A stretch of DNA of 64,000 nt, from NCBI GenBank assembly GCA_016234445.1, contig JACRBT010000001.1, positions 345,700-409,699 of the forward strand, in the 5' to 3' direction. This document shows, one piece after another, positions 44,879 to 54,982 of this stretch. The number at the start of each line of letters is the position of its first letter. The first letter of the stretch is position 1. The DNA comes from Chloroflexota bacterium (GTDB taxonomy: Bacteria; Chloroflexota; Dehalococcoidia; Tepidiformales; Tepidiformaceae). The notes under the pieces were generated by a model. It saw only the letters and a list, made by a program, of their open reading frames with translations, had not been told where the DNA came from and did no database searches. The translations under genes and the position numbers were made by a program.

Positions 44879-45423
44879 TACTTGCCCACCTTCCCGGCCT
44901 TGCCAGCCTTGCGGCGAACGCGTTCGCCCTGGTAACGGATGCCCTTGCCCTTGTATGGCTCGGGTGGCCGAAGCTTGCGGATGTTGGCCGCGACCTGGCC
45001 CACCTGCTCGCGGTCGATGCCCTGGATGTGCACCCGGGGGCCTTCGATCGCGAAGGAAATGCCATCCGGCGGCGGCACGATGACGGGATGGGAGAAACCG
45101 AGCGCGAGCTGAAGGTTCGACCCCTGCAGCTGGGCGCGGTAGCCCACACCCTGGACTTCGAGCGTCTTGGTGAAGCCCGTGGTCACACCCGTCACCATGT
45201 TGTTGAGGAGCGTGCGGGAGAGCCCGTGGAGGGCCCGCTGCTTGCCTTCGTCGTTCGGGCGGGTGACCACGATGCGGTCGTCTTCGCGGGTGAACGTCAT
45301 CGTCAGGGGGAACTGGCGCTGCAGCTGGCCCTTGGGGCCTTTCACAGTCACCAGGTTCCCATCGCCGAGGGTGACCTCGACGTTCGACGCGACGGGGACG
45401 GGTTGGCGGCCGATGCGAGACAT
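44878..45423 (-). CDS. rplF: Ribosomal protein uL6
   Basis: 181 residues, two-domain L6 ([20 protein letters not shown]-terminal [24 protein letters not shown]). Near the factor-binding site. Confidence 0.96.
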   Translation of the reverse strand: MSRIGRQPVPVASNVEVTLGDGNLVTVKGPKGQLQRQFPLTMTFTREDDRIVVTRPNDEGKQRALHGLSRTLLNNMVTGVTTGFTKTLEVQGVGYRAQLQGSNLQLALGFSHPVIVPPPDGISFAIEGPRVHIQGIDREQVGQVAANIRKLRPPEPYKGKGIRYQGERVRRKAGKAGKVGK

Positions 45424-45434
45424 GGCTTCCTCCC

Positions 45435-45839
45435 CTACCAGACGTAGCAGAGGACTTCGCCGCCAACTTCCTGGCGGCGGGCCTCCTGCCCCGTCATGAT
45501 GCCCTTGGGCGTCGAAAGGATGGCGATGCCGAGGCCACCGTAGACACGGGGGATCTCGCGGCGCTGCACATAGACGCGCAGGCCGGGCTTGCTCACCCGC
45601 TGGAGACCCGTGAGCACCGGCTGCTTGCGGCCGCCGTAGCTCAGCTCCACCTTCAGGTTGGGCTGGGGCTTGCCTTCTTCTTCCACGACGGCGAAGTCGC
45701 GGATGAAGCCCTCGTCCTTGAGGACCTTGGCAATTGCCACCTTCATCTTCGAAGCCGGGATGAGCACCGCATCGTGCCGCGACGACGAAGCGTTGCGGAT
45801 GCGGGTCAACATGTCGGCGACCGGGTCACTCATACTCAT
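45435..45839 (-). CDS. rpsH: Ribosomal protein uS8
   Basis: 134 residues ([36 protein letters not shown]). S8 can repress spc-operon translation in E. coli; no matching mRNA site was looked for. Start may be the first or third residue (both Met). Confidence 0.96.
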   Translation of the reverse strand: MSMSDPVADMLTRIRNASSSRHDAVLIPASKMKVAIAKVLKDEGFIRDFAVVEEEGKPQPNLKVELSYGGRKQPVLTGLQRVSKPGLRVYVQRREIPRVYGGLGIAILSTPKGIMTGQEARRQEVGGEVLCYVW

Positions 45840-45871
45840 TATTCATTCCCCTCTGGCGTTTGCTTCCGCAC

Positions 45872-46177
45872 TTACCAGCTGGACTTGGTCACGCCAGGGA
45901 GCATGCCCTTGTGCGCGAGTTCTCGCATGGTGATGCGGGACAGGCCGAACTTGCGGATGTACCCCTTCGGCCGCCCGGTAACGATGTCACGGTTGTGGAG
46001 GCGGGTCGGGCTGCTGTTGAGGGGGAGCTTCCGAAGTTCGCCGTACAGCTGTGCGACGGTGTCCGGGTCGCCCCAGGCCTTCTTCAGTTCCTTCTTCAGC
46101 TCAGCGCGACGCGCCGCGTACTTCTGGTTCAGCTCGCGGCGGCGCTGGTCCCGGTTGATGATGCCCTTCGAAGCCAC
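45872..46177 (-). CDS. rpsN: Ribosomal protein uS14, long zinc-free form
   Basis: 101 residues with no cysteine, thus the long C- form, rather than the 61-residue zinc ribbon type. C-terminus [33 protein letters not shown] is typical. It contrasts with the zinc-binding S4 and L36 in the same operon. Confidence 0.96.
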   Translation of the reverse strand: MASKGIINRDQRRRELNQKYAARRAELKKELKKAWGDPDTVAQLYGELRKLPLNSSPTRLHNRDIVTGRPKGYIRKFGLSRITMRELAHKGMLPGVTKSSW

Positions 46178-46186
46178 CTGCGCCTC

Positions 46187-46732
46187 CTAGTTCTTCTTGA
46201 ACGGCATGCCCATCAACTCGAGCAGGCGCCGTCCTTCTTCGTCGGTGCGGGCCGTGGTCACGATCGTGACCTGGAGACCACGCACCTTGTCGACCTTGTC
46301 GTAGTCGATCTCCGGGAAGATCAACTGTTCCCGAAGGCCGAGGCTGTAGTTGCCGCGGCCGTCGAAAGCGTTCGGGTTCAGGCCCTGGAAGTCGCGGATG
46401 CGGGGGAGCGCCGCGCTGATGAGCCTGTCGATGAATTCGTACATCCGCGGGCCCCGGAGGGTGGCCGAGACGCCGATGGGGTTGCCTTCGCGCAGGCGAA
46501 AGTTGGCGATCGACCGCTTGGCGCGGTTGATGATCGGCTTCTGCCCGGTGATGGCGGCGACGTCGTCCGCGGCCTTGTCGAGCGCGTTCGCGTCGGTCAG
46601 GGCCTCGCCCATGCCGATGTTGACGACGACCTTGGTCACCTTCGGCACCTGCATGACGTTGCCGTACTGGTACTGCTCGCGGAGGGCGGGCAGCACTTCA
46701 GCTTCGTATTTGTCCTTCATTCGCGGCGGCAT
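46187..46732 (-). CDS. rplE: Ribosomal protein uL5
   Basis: 181 residues; 5S rRNA-binding ([47 protein letters not shown]). ATG touches the rplX stop. Confidence 0.96.
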   Translation of the reverse strand: MPPRMKDKYEAEVLPALREQYQYGNVMQVPKVTKVVVNIGMGEALTDANALDKAADDVAAITGQKPIINRAKRSIANFRLREGNPIGVSATLRGPRMYEFIDRLISAALPRIRDFQGLNPNAFDGRGNYSLGLREQLIFPEIDYDKVDKVRGLQVTIVTTARTDEEGRRLLELMGMPFKKN

Positions 46733-47049
46733 TATTCGATGTCCTCTCCGCTGCGCTTGCCGACCCGGACCATCGTGCCGTCGTCGCGGCGCCGGAAGGT
46801 CACGCGCGTCGGCTGGTTGTTGTTCGGGTCGATGAGCATGACGTTGCTGATGTGGAGCGCCGCTTCGCGTTCGACGATCTCCGAAGCCTGTCCCTGGCGG
46901 CGGGCGCGCTGGTGCTTCTTCACCATGTTCACGCCTTCCACCACCACGCGGTCGAACTTGTTGACCACGCGGCGGACGGTGCCCCGCTTGCCCTTGTCCT
47001 TCCCGGCGATGACGACGACAGTGTCGCCGCGCTTGATCTTGGCAGGCAC
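46732..47049 (-). CDS. rplX: Ribosomal protein uL24
   Basis: 105 residues with the KOW motif ([24 protein letters not shown]). GTG start overlaps the rplN stop by one base. Confidence 0.96.
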   Translation of the reverse strand: MPAKIKRGDTVVVIAGKDKGKRGTVRRVVNKFDRVVVEGVNMVKKHQRARRQGQASEIVEREAALHISNVMLIDPNNNQPTRVTFRRRDDGTMVRVGKRSGEDIE

Positions 47050-47420
47050 TACAGCACCTCCGGGGCGAGGGAAACGATCTTCATGAAGTTGCGGTCGCGA
47101 AGCTCACGGGCTACAGGCCCGAAGATGCGCGTGCCGCGGGGGTTCTCGCCGTCGCTCGCGAGGAGCACGGCCGCGTTCTCGTCGAAGCGGATGTAGGAGC
47201 CGTCGGGACGGCCGTATTCCTTGGTCACGCGGACGACGACGGCTTTGACGACGTCGCCCTTCTTCACGTTCGAATTCGGCTGGGCCACTTTCACGCTGGC
47301 GACGATGATGTCGCCCGGGCGGGCGTAGCGCCGGCGACTGCCGCCGAGGACGCGAATGCAGAGGATCGACCGCGCGCCTGAGTTGTCGGCCACTTTGAGC
47401 CGGGTTTCTTGCTGGATCAC
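47049..47420 (-). CDS. rplN: Ribosomal protein uL14
   Basis: 123 residues ([28 protein letters not shown]). GTG start within a GTGA overlap with the rpsQ stop. Confidence 0.96.
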   Translation of the reverse strand: MIQQETRLKVADNSGARSILCIRVLGGSRRRYARPGDIIVASVKVAQPNSNVKKGDVVKAVVVRVTKEYGRPDGSYIRFDENAAVLLASDGENPRGTRIFGPVARELRDRNFMKIVSLAPEVL

Positions 47421-47746
47421 GCCTGGCCCTCCGCCTTCGGCGCCACCTGCGCCGTCTTCTCGATATCGCGCCCGATGGTCTCGGGAGCGATATCGGCAAC
47501 GTCACCGCGAGTCAGGACTTCGATCACGCGCCAGCGCTTCTCCTTGGACATGGGGCGGCATTCGACGATCCGGACGAGGTCGCCGAGCTGGCAGGCGTTG
47601 GATTCGTCGTGCGCCTTGTAGCGCTGGGTGAGGGACATGACCTTGTGGTAGAGGCGGTGCTTCTTGCGACGTTCCACCGTTACGACGACGGTCTTGTCCA
47701 TCTTGTTGGAGACCACCGTCCCCTGGATCACTCGCTGCTGGCCCAT
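47417..47746 (-). CDS. rpsQ: Ribosomal protein uS17
   Basis: 109 residues, somewhat longer than the usual 84-90 through a C-terminal extension after [24 protein letters not shown]-fold core [18 protein letters not shown]. Confidence 0.95.
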   Translation of the reverse strand: MGQQRVIQGTVVSNKMDKTVVVTVERRKKHRLYHKVMSLTQRYKAHDESNACQLGDLVRIVECRPMSKEKRWRVIEVLTRGDVADIAPETIGRDIEKTAQVAPKAEGQA

Positions 47747-47748
47747 CG

Positions 47749-47964
47749 TTATTCCTCCATCGCCGCTGCCAGCTCGCGTTCCCGTTTCACCGTCCGCAGC
47801 TGGGCGATCTTGCGTCGCGCGTTGCGGAGTTCGCGGTAGTTCTCCAGCTGCCGGCTGGCATGCTGGAACCGCAGCGTGAAGAGGGCACGATAGGCCTCAT
47901 TGATCTCGTGGTTCAGCCGCTGGTCGTCCAGGCGGCGAAGGTCTTCTGCTTTTGCCTTTGCCAT
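47749..47964 (-). CDS. rpmC: Ribosomal protein uL29
   Basis: 71 residues; two-helix L29 ([51 protein letters not shown]). At the exit tunnel, a docking site for nascent-chain factors. The frame is open further upstream but L29 begins at this ATG. Confidence 0.95.
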   Translation of the reverse strand: MAKAKAEDLRRLDDQRLNHEINEAYRALFTLRFQHASRQLENYRELRNARRKIAQLRTVKRERELAAAMEE

Positions 47965-47966
47965 CG

Positions 47967-48386
47967 CTACACCACCATCTCGTCGCGCTGGACGATCTTC
48001 GTCGGCAGCGGCAGCTTGTGAGCGGCGAGCCGGAGCGCCTCGCGGGCAACCGGCTCGGGCACGCCCGCAACCTCGAACATGATCCGGTTCGGCTTGACCA
48101 CGGCAACCCAGCGGTCCGGGGCGCCCTTGCCCGAGCCCATGCGGGTCTCGGCGGGCTTCGCCGTCACCGGCTTGTCGGGGAAGAGGCGGATCCAGACCTT
48201 GCCGCCGCGCTTCATTTCGTGGGTGATGGCACGCCGGGCGCTTTCGATGTGGCGGGCGTCGATCCACGCCGCACCCTGCGCCTGGAGGCCGAATTCACCG
48301 AAGGCGACGAAGTTACCCGTCAGCGCTTCGCCGGAACGGCGGCCGCGATGCTGCTTGCGATGCTTAACCCTTCGGGGCTGGAGCAT
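47967..48386 (-). CDS. rplP: Ribosomal protein uL16
   Basis: 139 residues ([42 protein letters not shown]). Near the peptidyl-transferase centre. Confidence 0.96.
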   Translation of the reverse strand: MLQPRRVKHRKQHRGRRSGEALTGNFVAFGEFGLQAQGAAWIDARHIESARRAITHEMKRGGKVWIRLFPDKPVTAKPAETRMGSGKGAPDRWVAVVKPNRIMFEVAGVPEPVAREALRLAAHKLPLPTKIVQRDEMVV

Positions 48387-48388
48387 GG

Positions 48389-49195
48389 TTACTCGCCCCC
48401 TTCCCGGGCTTCGCGCTGCACGGCAGCCTGCTGTTCCATCGTGATCGCGGTGTGGCCAGGGGCCGCCGCCATCGCTGCTGCTTCTGGGGCCGGGGCTTCG
48501 ACCGCCGCGCGGGCGGCCGGGGCATGCACCTCGGCCGGCTCTTCGGCGACGACGCGCTCCTGCCGCACTTCGCGAAGGATGTCGCCCTTGTAGATCCAGA
48601 CCTTCACGCCGATGCGCCCGAAGGTCGTGTGCGCCTCGGCGATCCCGTAGTCGATGTTCGCCCGCAGCGTGTGCCGGGGGACGCGGCCGGAAGTCTCCGA
48701 TTCGCGCCGCGACATTTCCGCCCCACCGAGGCGGCCAGCGACAGCGACGCGGACGCCGAGGGCGCCGCGCTGCATGGTCCGCTGGACCGACTGCTTAACC
48801 GCGCGGCGGAAGGCCACGCGGCGTTCCAGCTGGTCGGCCACAGAGCGGGCGACGAGGTAGGCGTCGAGTTCCGGCGTGCGGATCTCCTGGATGTTGACGC
48901 GGACCCGGCCGCCGGTATGGCGCTCCAGCGAATTCCGGAGCTCCTCCACCTTCTGGCCGCCGCGGCCGATGACGATGCCCGGCTTGGCCGTGTGGATGGT
49001 GATCGTCACCAGGTTGGCGTTGCGGTCGATCTCGACGTGGCTGATGCTCGCGTCGGGAAGTTCCCGCAGCACATAGGCGCGGAGGTCGAGGTCCTGGTGG
49101 AGGCGCGTCGTGTAGTCACGCTCGGCGAACCACTTGGACTCCCAGTCGTAGATGATCCCCAGCCGGAAACCGTGGGGGTGTACCTTCTGTCCCAA
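48389..49195 (-). CDS. rpsC: Ribosomal protein uS3 with Ala/Glu-rich tail
   Basis: 268 residues. The KH domain and S3 C-terminal domain end near residue 215 ([27 protein letters not shown]); the rest is an Ala/Pro/Glu-rich extension ([27 protein letters not shown]). The tail may reach the mRNA entry side of the 30S subunit. Confidence 0.95.
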   Translation of the reverse strand: MGQKVHPHGFRLGIIYDWESKWFAERDYTTRLHQDLDLRAYVLRELPDASISHVEIDRNANLVTITIHTAKPGIVIGRGGQKVEELRNSLERHTGGRVRVNIQEIRTPELDAYLVARSVADQLERRVAFRRAVKQSVQRTMQRGALGVRVAVAGRLGGAEMSRRESETSGRVPRHTLRANIDYGIAEAHTTFGRIGVKVWIYKGDILREVRQERVVAEEPAEVHAPAARAAVEAPAPEAAAMAAAPGHTAITMEQQAAVQREAREGGE

Positions 49196-49199
49196 TGTC

Positions 49200-49538
49200 T
49201 TACGCCCCCCGTTCGTCGAGGATGATGGTGATGTGGGTCGACCGCTTCAGGATCGGGCTGACGCGTCCCCGGGAACGGGGGCGGAAGCGCTTCTGGGTGC
49301 GCCCTTCGTCGGCGTAAGCCCGCTTGATGACGAGGTCGTCCACGTCCATGTCGAAGTTGTTCTCGGCGTTGGAAGCGGCCGAGAGGACCACTTTCGAAAC
49401 CGACCGCGCATGCGGCGACTGCACGTAGCGAAGGAGCGAAAGCGCCTGGTCCACGCTCAGGCCGGGCAGCCGGGCGAGGATGAGGCGGATCTTCCGCGAA
49501 GATGTGCCCAGGTCGCGGGCGGAGGCTCGTACTTCCAT
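49200..49538 (-). CDS. rplV: Ribosomal protein uL22
   Basis: 112 residues ([30 protein letters not shown]; hairpin loop region [21 protein letters not shown] lining the exit tunnel). Normal length. Confidence 0.96.
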   Translation of the reverse strand: MEVRASARDLGTSSRKIRLILARLPGLSVDQALSLLRYVQSPHARSVSKVVLSAASNAENNFDMDVDDLVIKRAYADEGRTQKRFRPRSRGRVSPILKRSTHITIILDERGA

Positions 49539-49540
49539 GG

Positions 49541-49828
49541 TTACCGCCTCACCTTGCTCTGCCGGTCGCTCTTGGAGATGTGCCCGCGGAAGGTCCGGGT
49601 CAGGGCGAACTCGCCGAGCTTGTGGCCGACCATGTTCTCGGTGATGAAAACCGGCACGTGGCGGCGGCCGTCATGCACGCCGATCGTGAAACCGATCATG
49701 TCGGGCAGGATGGTCGAAGCCCGCGACCAGGTCTTGATCAGCGGCTTCGGGCTGGCATTACGCAGCGAGAAGATCTTCTTCTCGAGCGAAGGGTGGACGA
49801 AGGGGCCCTTCTTGATAGAGCGTGACAT
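49541..49828 (-). CDS. rpsS: Ribosomal protein uS19
   Basis: 95 residues ([52 protein letters not shown]). Standard. Confidence 0.96.
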   Translation of the reverse strand: MSRSIKKGPFVHPSLEKKIFSLRNASPKPLIKTWSRASTILPDMIGFTIGVHDGRRHVPVFITENMVGHKLGEFALTRTFRGHISKSDRQSKVRR

Positions 49829-49837
49829 CGCCTACTC

Positions 49838-50668
49838 CTACTTCGTTCGCCGGCGGGCGATGAACTGGTTGGTGCGCTTGTTGTTGCGGGTGCGATAGCC
49901 AAGCGCAGGCTTGCCCCAGGGAGTCTTCGGGCCCGGCATGCCCACCGGGGCACGGCCTTCGCCGCCGCCGTGGGGATGGTCGCGCGGGTTCATCACGGCG
50001 CCGCGGACCTGTGGCCGCCGCCCGCGATGGCGTGTCCGCCCCGCCTTCCCGAGCTTGATCAGCGAGTGTTCGATGTTGCCGACCTGGCCGACGGTCGCGA
50101 CGCATTCGATCCGGACGCGGCGCATTTCCCCGCTGGGGAGACGGACGAGGGCGTATTCGCCTTCCTTGGCCATGAGCTGGGCCGACGTGCCGGCGCTGCG
50201 GACCATCTGCCCGCCCTTGCCGGGGGTCAGTTCGATGTTGTGCACCTGGGTGCCCGTGGGCATGCTCCCGAGGGGCAGCGTGTTGCCGACGCGCACCTCG
50301 GCCTGGGGGCCGCTGAGCAGGTTGGCGCCCACGGCCAGCCCGTTGGGGGCGAGGATGTAGCGCTTCTCCCCGTCGGCGTACTGGAGGAGGGCGATGCGGG
50401 CGGTGCGGTTCGGGTCGTATTCGATGGCAACAACGCGCGCCGGCACCCCGGCCTTCTCGCGCCGCCAGTCGATGATCCGGTAGAGGCGCTTGGCTCCGCC
50501 GCCACGGTGACGGACCGCGATCCGCCCCTGGTTGTTGCGGCCGGCGCTCTTCTTCCGGAGCGACTCGGTCAGAGACTTCTCCGGCTTGCTCTTGGTGATC
50601 TCCTGGAAGGTGTGGCCGCTGGCGTTGCGGCGCCCGGGAGAGGTCGGCTTGAATTGCTTCAACGGCAT
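49838..50668 (-). CDS. rplB: Ribosomal protein uL2
   Basis: 276 residues, conserved throughout ([15 protein letters not shown], and the [36 protein letters not shown] region needed for peptidyl transfer). Confidence 0.97.
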   Translation of the reverse strand: MPLKQFKPTSPGRRNASGHTFQEITKSKPEKSLTESLRKKSAGRNNQGRIAVRHRGGGAKRLYRIIDWRREKAGVPARVVAIEYDPNRTARIALLQYADGEKRYILAPNGLAVGANLLSGPQAEVRVGNTLPLGSMPTGTQVHNIELTPGKGGQMVRSAGTSAQLMAKEGEYALVRLPSGEMRRVRIECVATVGQVGNIEHSLIKLGKAGRTRHRGRRPQVRGAVMNPRDHPHGGGEGRAPVGMPGPKTPWGKPALGYRTRNNKRTNQFIARRRTK

Positions 50669-50670
50669 GG

Positions 50671-50967
50671 CTAGATCCCCTCGAAGAGTTCGATCTTGTC
50701 GCCCGCGACGAGGGTGACGACGGCCTTCTTCCAGTCAGGGCGGTTCGTGACCTTGCGGCCGAAGCGCCGCGGCTTGCCCTTCATCTTCATCGTGTTCACG
50801 TCCGAAACGCGCACGCTGAAGGCGAGCTCCACCGCTTCCTTGATCTGGTTCTTGTTGGCGCGGATGTCCACTTCGAAGACGTACTTGTCGAGCCCGGTGA
50901 GGACCGTCGTCTTCTCCGTGATGATTGGCCGCAGGAGGACGGCGTAGGGGTGCAGTTCCTTCGGCAT
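50671..50967 (-). CDS. rplW: Ribosomal protein uL23
   Basis: 98 residues ([37 protein letters not shown]). Exit-tunnel protein and SRP/trigger-factor dock. Start overlaps the rplD stop. Confidence 0.96.
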   Translation of the reverse strand: MPKELHPYAVLLRPIITEKTTVLTGLDKYVFEVDIRANKNQIKEAVELAFSVRVSDVNTMKMKGKPRRFGRKVTNRPDWKKAVVTLVAGDKIELFEGI

Positions 50968-51635
50968 TAGACGGCCTCCTCCTGGTGCCGGCCCCGGGCG
51001 AGTCGCAGGTTTGCGCCGCCCCAGAGCGACTCACACTTGCGGACCGCCTCTTCCGACATCACGAGCGCGTGGGCGTTGAGAATGTCGACCACGTTCAGGG
51101 TCTGGGCGGGCAGCGCCTTCACGTTTTCGATGTTCCGGGCCGCGCGCTGGAGTTCGGGTTCGTGGTCGCCGCTGACGATAAGGGCCGTACGGGCGACGCC
51201 GAGGGCCTGGAGCGTGGCAGCGACGGTCTTCGTCTTGACGTCCGCCGGGGCGAGCCCGTCGACGACCTTAAGGCTGCCGCCGGCCGCGTGGCTGCTTAGC
51301 GCCGAGCGGAGGGCGAGACGGCCCATCTGCCGGGGGAAGCCCTTCACGAAGCTGTGGGGCCGGGGGCCGTGGGCTACGCCACCACCAACGTGGTGGGATG
51401 CCCGGAGGCCGCCCTGGCGGGAACGGCCGAGGCCCTTCTGGCGGCGCGTCTTGACGGTCGAACCTTCGACTTCGCCGCGGCGGAGGGTGTGGGCGCCGCC
51501 AGCACGGCGGTTGCCCATCAGTGTCACGTAGGCCTGGTGGAGGACTGCCCGGTTGGGCTCGATCCCGAAGACGTCGTCGGCGACGTCAATCTCGCGGACG
51601 GCCTGGCCCGAGGTATCGAACACAGTCAGTTTCAT
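50967..51635 (-). CDS. rplD: Ribosomal protein uL4
   Basis: 222 residues with the extended tunnel loop ([33 protein letters not shown]). In E. coli L4 regulates the S10 operon; no leader target is evident here. ATGA overlap with rplC. Confidence 0.96.
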   Translation of the reverse strand: MKLTVFDTSGQAVREIDVADDVFGIEPNRAVLHQAYVTLMGNRRAGGAHTLRRGEVEGSTVKTRRQKGLGRSRQGGLRASHHVGGGVAHGPRPHSFVKGFPRQMGRLALRSALSSHAAGGSLKVVDGLAPADVKTKTVAATLQALGVARTALIVSGDHEPELQRAARNIENVKALPAQTLNVVDILNAHALVMSEEAVRKCESLWGGANLRLARGRHQEEAV

Positions 51636-52264
51636 TTCGACACCTTCTTTGCCTGGCGCACGCGCACCAGCCCACCCTGGGGGCCGGGGATGGACCCCGC
51701 GACGAAAAGGACGCCCTCTTCGTCGTTGCGGGAGATGACGACGAGGTTGCGGACGGTGGTCCGGACAGCGCCCATGTGGCCGGCCATGCGGGTGCCCTTG
51801 TAGACGCGGCCGGGAGTGGTGCCCGAACCGATGGAGCCGGGAGCCCGGTGCCGGTCGCTCTGACCGTGGGTCTTGGGGCCGCCCCGGAAGTTGTGCCGGC
51901 GGACGCCACCCTGGAACCCGCGGCCCTTCGAATCGGCGGTCACGTCAACCAGCTGGCCGGGTTCGAAGAGCTCCGCGCCGAGCCTGTCGCCGACGTTGTA
52001 GGCGGCGCCACGGGCGTCGAACTCCGCCAGGTGGCGAAGCTTGAGGTTGCCAGCGGCGCGAAGGTGACCAGCTTCCGGCCGGTTCAGCTTCTTCACTTCG
52101 TCGAAGCCGATCTGGACAGCGCTGTAGCCTTCCCGCTCAGGCGTGCGGATCTGGGTCACGTAACAGGGGCCAACCTGCACGGCCGTGGCGCCGCGCAACC
52201 GTCCCCGGTCGTCGAACACCTGCACCGTGCCCAGCTTTCGCCCCAGAAGTCCTTCGATACTCAT
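51632..52264 (-). CDS. rplC: Ribosomal protein uL3
   Basis: 210 residues ([72 protein letters not shown] near the catalytic centre). Confidence 0.96.
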   Translation of the reverse strand: MSIEGLLGRKLGTVQVFDDRGRLRGATAVQVGPCYVTQIRTPEREGYSAVQIGFDEVKKLNRPEAGHLRAAGNLKLRHLAEFDARGAAYNVGDRLGAELFEPGQLVDVTADSKGRGFQGGVRRHNFRGGPKTHGQSDRHRAPGSIGSGTTPGRVYKGTRMAGHMGAVRTTVRNLVVISRNDEEGVLFVAGSIPGPQGGLVRVRQAKKVSK

Positions 52265-52269
52265 GGCAG

Positions 52270-52578
52270 TTACAGCTTGATTTCAATGTCCACGCCGCTG
52301 GGCAATTGCAGCCGCATCAGCGTGTCAACGGTCTTGGAGGTGGGCTCCAGGATGTCAATAAGGCGGCGATGGGTCCGAATCTCGAACTGCTCGCGGGCGT
52401 CCTTATAGATGTGGGGGCTGCGAATGACGCAGTACTTGTCGATCGACGTCGGGAGCGGCACGGGGCCGGCCACCGCTGCGCCTGTCCGTTCAGCCGCCTC
52501 GACGATCTGCCGGGCCGACTGGTCGAGCAGGCGGTGGTCGTATGCCTTCAACTTGATGCGTATCTGTTGGCGTGCCAT
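52270..52578 (-). CDS. rpsJ: Ribosomal protein uS10
   Basis: 102 residues ([30 protein letters not shown]). First gene of the S10 cluster, directly after tuf with 26 bp between. Confidence 0.96.
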   Translation of the reverse strand: MARQQIRIKLKAYDHRLLDQSARQIVEAAERTGAAVAGPVPLPTSIDKYCVIRSPHIYKDAREQFEIRTHRRLIDILEPTSKTVDTLMRLQLPSGVDIEIKL

Positions 52579-52604
52579 GTGCCGTCTCCTCGTCCCTGAC
52601 CGTT

Positions 52605-53804
52605 CTAGGCGATGATCTTGACGACGACGCCGGCGCCGACGGTGCGCCCGCCTTCGCGGATAGCGAAGCGCAGGCCTTCTTCGATGGCGACGGGCTGGAT
52701 GAGCTCGACCGTCATCAGGATGTTGTCCCCGGGCATCACCATCTCCACCCCTTCGGGCAGCTTGATGGCGCCGGTCACGTCCGTCGTCCGGACGTAGAAC
52801 TGGGGCCGGTAGTTGTTGAAGAACGGGGTGTGACGCCCGCCTTCTTCCTTGCTCAAGACGTAGACCTGCGCTTCGAACTTCGTGTGCGGCTTCACCGAAC
52901 CCGGCTTCGCCAGCACCTGCCCGCGCTGCACGTCGTCGCGCTCGATGCCACGGAGGAGGCAACCCACGTTGTCCCCCGCCTGCCCTTCATCCAGCAGCTT
53001 CTTGAACATCTCGACGCCGGTCACCGTCGTCTTGCGCGTCTCGACGATCCCGATGATCTCGATCTCTTCGCCCGTCTTGATGACCCCACGCTCGATCCGG
53101 CCCGTCACCACCGTCCCCCGGCCCTTGATCCCGAAGACGTCTTCCACGGGCATCAGGAAGGGCTTGTCCAACGGGCGTTCCGGCGTCGGGATGTAGTCGT
53201 CCACCGCGGCCATCAGCTCGGCGATGCACTTGTACTCGGGCGCGCCCGGGTCGGTCGAGGCCGACTCCAGGGCCTTGAGCGCGCTCCCCCGGACGATCGG
53301 GATGTCGTCCCCGGGGAACTCCTGGCTGGAAAGGAGCTCGCGCAGCTCCAGCTCGACCAGTTCGAGGAGCTCTTCGTCCTCCATCATGTCGACCTTGTTC
53401 AGGAAGACGACGAGGGCGGGCACTTCCACCTGGCGGGCGAGGAGGACGTGTTCGCGGGTCTGGGGCATCGGGCCGTCGGGGGCGGCGACGACGAGGATCG
53501 CCCCGTCCATCTGGGCCGCACCCGTGATCATGTTCTTGATGTAGTCGGCATGGCCCGGGCAGTCGACGTGGGCGTAGTGACGCTTCTCCGTCTCGTACTC
53601 GACGTGGGCGATGGCGATGGTGATGCCGCGGGCGCGCTCTTCGGGAGCGTTGTCGATCGAGTCGAAGGCGCGGAACTGGGAACCGCCCTTGAGCGCCAGG
53701 ACCTTCGTGATCGCCGCCGTCAGCGTCGTCTTGCCGTGGTCAACGTGGCCAATCGTGCCCACGTTTACGTGCGGCTTCGTCCGTTCAAATTTCGCCTTCG
53801 CCAT
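52605..53804 (-). CDS. tuf: Elongation factor Tu
   Basis: 399 residues; GTPase that brings aminoacyl-tRNA to the ribosome. G1 GHVDHGKT, G3 DCPGH, G4 NKVD and all three domains are present. Only one tuf is visible in the window. It lies between a tRNA-Thr and rpsJ, so it is probably made from the same primary transcript as the three tRNAs upstream. Confidence 0.97.
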   Translation of the reverse strand: MAKAKFERTKPHVNVGTIGHVDHGKTTLTAAITKVLALKGGSQFRAFDSIDNAPEERARGITIAIAHVEYETEKRHYAHVDCPGHADYIKNMITGAAQMDGAILVVAAPDGPMPQTREHVLLARQVEVPALVVFLNKVDMMEDEELLELVELELRELLSSQEFPGDDIPIVRGSALKALESASTDPGAPEYKCIAELMAAVDDYIPTPERPLDKPFLMPVEDVFGIKGRGTVVTGRIERGVIKTGEEIEIIGIVETRKTTVTGVEMFKKLLDEGQAGDNVGCLLRGIERDDVQRGQVLAKPGSVKPHTKFEAQVYVLSKEEGGRHTPFFNNYRPQFYVRTTDVTGAIKLPEGVEMVMPGDNILMTVELIQPVAIEEGLRFAIREGGRTVGAGVVVKIIA

Positions 53805-53875
53805 GGTGGTCCTCCGGGACTGGGTGTGCGGGGTGTTCGGGAAAGGGGGTCTGGGCCCTTCCCGGGGTCGGTGGC

Positions 53876-53951
53876 TGGAGCCCTCATCCAGATTCGAACT
53901 GGAGACCTCGTTCTTACCAAGAACGCGCTCTGCCGACTGAGCTATGAGGGC
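53876..53951 (-). tRNA. tRNA-Thr (GGT)
   Basis: 76 nt including encoded CCA. Acceptor GCCCTCA pairs with TGAGGGC; anticodon loop TTGGTAA gives GGT (reads ACC, ACU); T-arm loop TTCGAAT is standard. Confidence 0.95.
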
Positions 53952-53959
53952 GGGTGGTG

Positions 53960-54046
53960 TGGTGGAGGGAGCAGGATTCGAACCTACGAAGCGCGTAGCG
54001 CGGCAGATTTACAGTCTGCTGCCATTAACCACTCGGCCATCCCTCC
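53960..54046 (-). tRNA. tRNA-Tyr (GTA)
   Basis: 87 nt including CCA, class II with a long variable arm. Acceptor GGAGGGA/TCCCTCC; anticodon loop CTGTAAA gives GTA. Eight bases from the tRNA-Thr downstream of it. Confidence 0.95.
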
Positions 54047-54084
54047 ACGGGCGCCTCCCGCCGAAGCGGAGGACGTTCGTGCGT

Positions 54085-54160
54085 TGGAGCCCGAGAGGGG
54101 ACTCGAACCCCTAACCTGCCGATTACAAATCGGCTGCGCTGCCAATTGCGCCACCCGGGC
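54085..54160 (-). tRNA. tRNA-Thr (TGT)
   Basis: 76 nt including CCA. Acceptor GCCCGGG pairs with CTCGGGC (one G-T pair); anticodon loop TTTGTAA gives TGT (reads ACA). Thr-Tyr-Thr-tuf recalls the E. coli thrU-tyrU-glyT-thrT-tufB unit. Confidence 0.95.
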
Positions 54161-54200
54161 TCGGGTCGGAAGTGCCCTTGAAGGAGTCCAACACAAAAAC

Positions 54201-54218
54201 GATCCGCGGCAGCGGATC
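54201..54218 (-). terminator. Terminator-like hairpin at the 5' end of the tRNA-tuf transcript
   Basis: 7-bp perfect stem GATCCGC/GCGGATC with a 4-nt loop, followed on the minus strand by GTTTTTG. It looks like an intrinsic terminator but begins only a few bases after the predicted start site, too early for normal termination. It may instead protect the 5' end, or stop antisense transcription entering from the plus-strand gene side. Confidence 0.45.
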
Positions 54219-54226
54219 AAGAAACA

Positions 54227-54255
54227 AGTATGGAACGTTGGTGGGTCTATGGCAA
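54227..54255 (-). promoter_or_regulatory. Promoter of the tRNA-tuf-ribosomal protein operon
   Basis: Minus strand TTGCCA (54250-54255), exactly 17-bp spacer, CATACT (54227-54232). Predicted start about 54220, some 60 bp before the first tRNA. Confidence 0.6.
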
Positions 54256-54357
54256 GGTTGGCGCAGGTTTCGACGGCGCACCAGGGCCGGGGCCGAAGGG
54301 TTCGCAAGCGGGGCCTCCGCTGCTCCATAATACAGCCTCACCCGGAGGAGGGTTTCC

Positions 54358-54876
54358 ATGGCAGTGATCCTTGACCCGACCGACGAACGCGTGCCCGTGC
54401 GCCGCAGCCTGGCGGCCCGCCCGGAAGCCGTAACCGGCACCGTGGCGCTGCTCGACATCTCCAAGCCGCGCGGCAACGTCCTCATCGACCAGCTGGAGGG
54501 GCGGCTTCGCGAGCGGCTGCCCGGCGTGACCTTCAAGCGCTACGCCAAGCCCACGTTCACGAAACCGGCGCCGGAGGACCTTCGCCGCAAGATCGCAGAG
54601 GAGTGTGGCTTCGTCATCGAAGCCCTCGCCGACTGAGGGTCCTGCACAACGTGCAGTGTGCACGACACGACGTGGTTCGAAATCCAGGGCAAGCCGGCGG
54701 TCTTCATCGCCTCCAGCACGTTTGTTGACGCCGCTGAGGTGCAGTCGAAGGCGCTCGGGCTGCCCGAAGTGCGGCGGATCTTCGTGCCGCACCCCATCCA
54801 GGACGCGACCGACGACGAGATGCGGGCGAAGGCCGACGCCATCGTCGACCGCGTGATCGAAGCGCTGGTCGACTGA
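54358..54876 (+). CDS. UGSC-family selenoprotein, Sec encoded by in-frame TGA at 54634-54636
   Basis: Reading through the TGA gives 172 residues in one frame: ...FVIEALAD-Sec-GSCTTCSVHDTTWFEIQG... to VIEALVD at 54874. Sec93-Gly-Ser-Cys is the defining motif of the UGSC family; the downstream TTCSVHD and FIASSTFVDAAEVQSKALGLP are also family-like, and the N-terminal part (GTVALLDISKPRGNVLIDQLEGRL) belongs to the same protein. The second part lacks its own ribosome-binding site and ATG, which argues against two genes. A hairpin that could act as SECIS follows the TGA. The biochemical role of the family is unknown; the Sec/Cys pair suggests thiol redox chemistry. ATG 54358 has a GGAGGAGG site. 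Sec machinery genes are not in the window. Confidence 0.85.
54639..54666 (+). promoter_or_regulatory. Candidate bacterial SECIS hairpin
   Basis: Starting 2 nt after the TGA: 3 bp (GTC/GAC), a C-C mismatch, then 6 bp (TGCACA/TGTGCA) closed by the 8-nt loop ACGTGCAG. A competing smaller hairpin CTGCAC-AAC-GTGCAG overlaps. The apical loop starts 12 nt after the TGA, slightly nearer than the usual range for such elements, so this is tentative. Confidence 0.45.
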
Positions 54877-54982
54877 GCCCCTGGCGCCTTGGCGCCTTGT
54901 GCTGGCCACCCGGTTTGTGGCAGCCTTCGCGCTCGCCCGGCTCGTCTAGCGGGGCCACGGGCGAAGAAGGGGGAGGTTCGAG

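Noticed and set aside
54658..54876. Separate small gene starting with GTG (MHDTTWFEIQ)
   Set aside because: It is the in-frame continuation of the selenoprotein after the TGA; it has no ribosome-binding site and the conserved GSCTTCSV lies before it.
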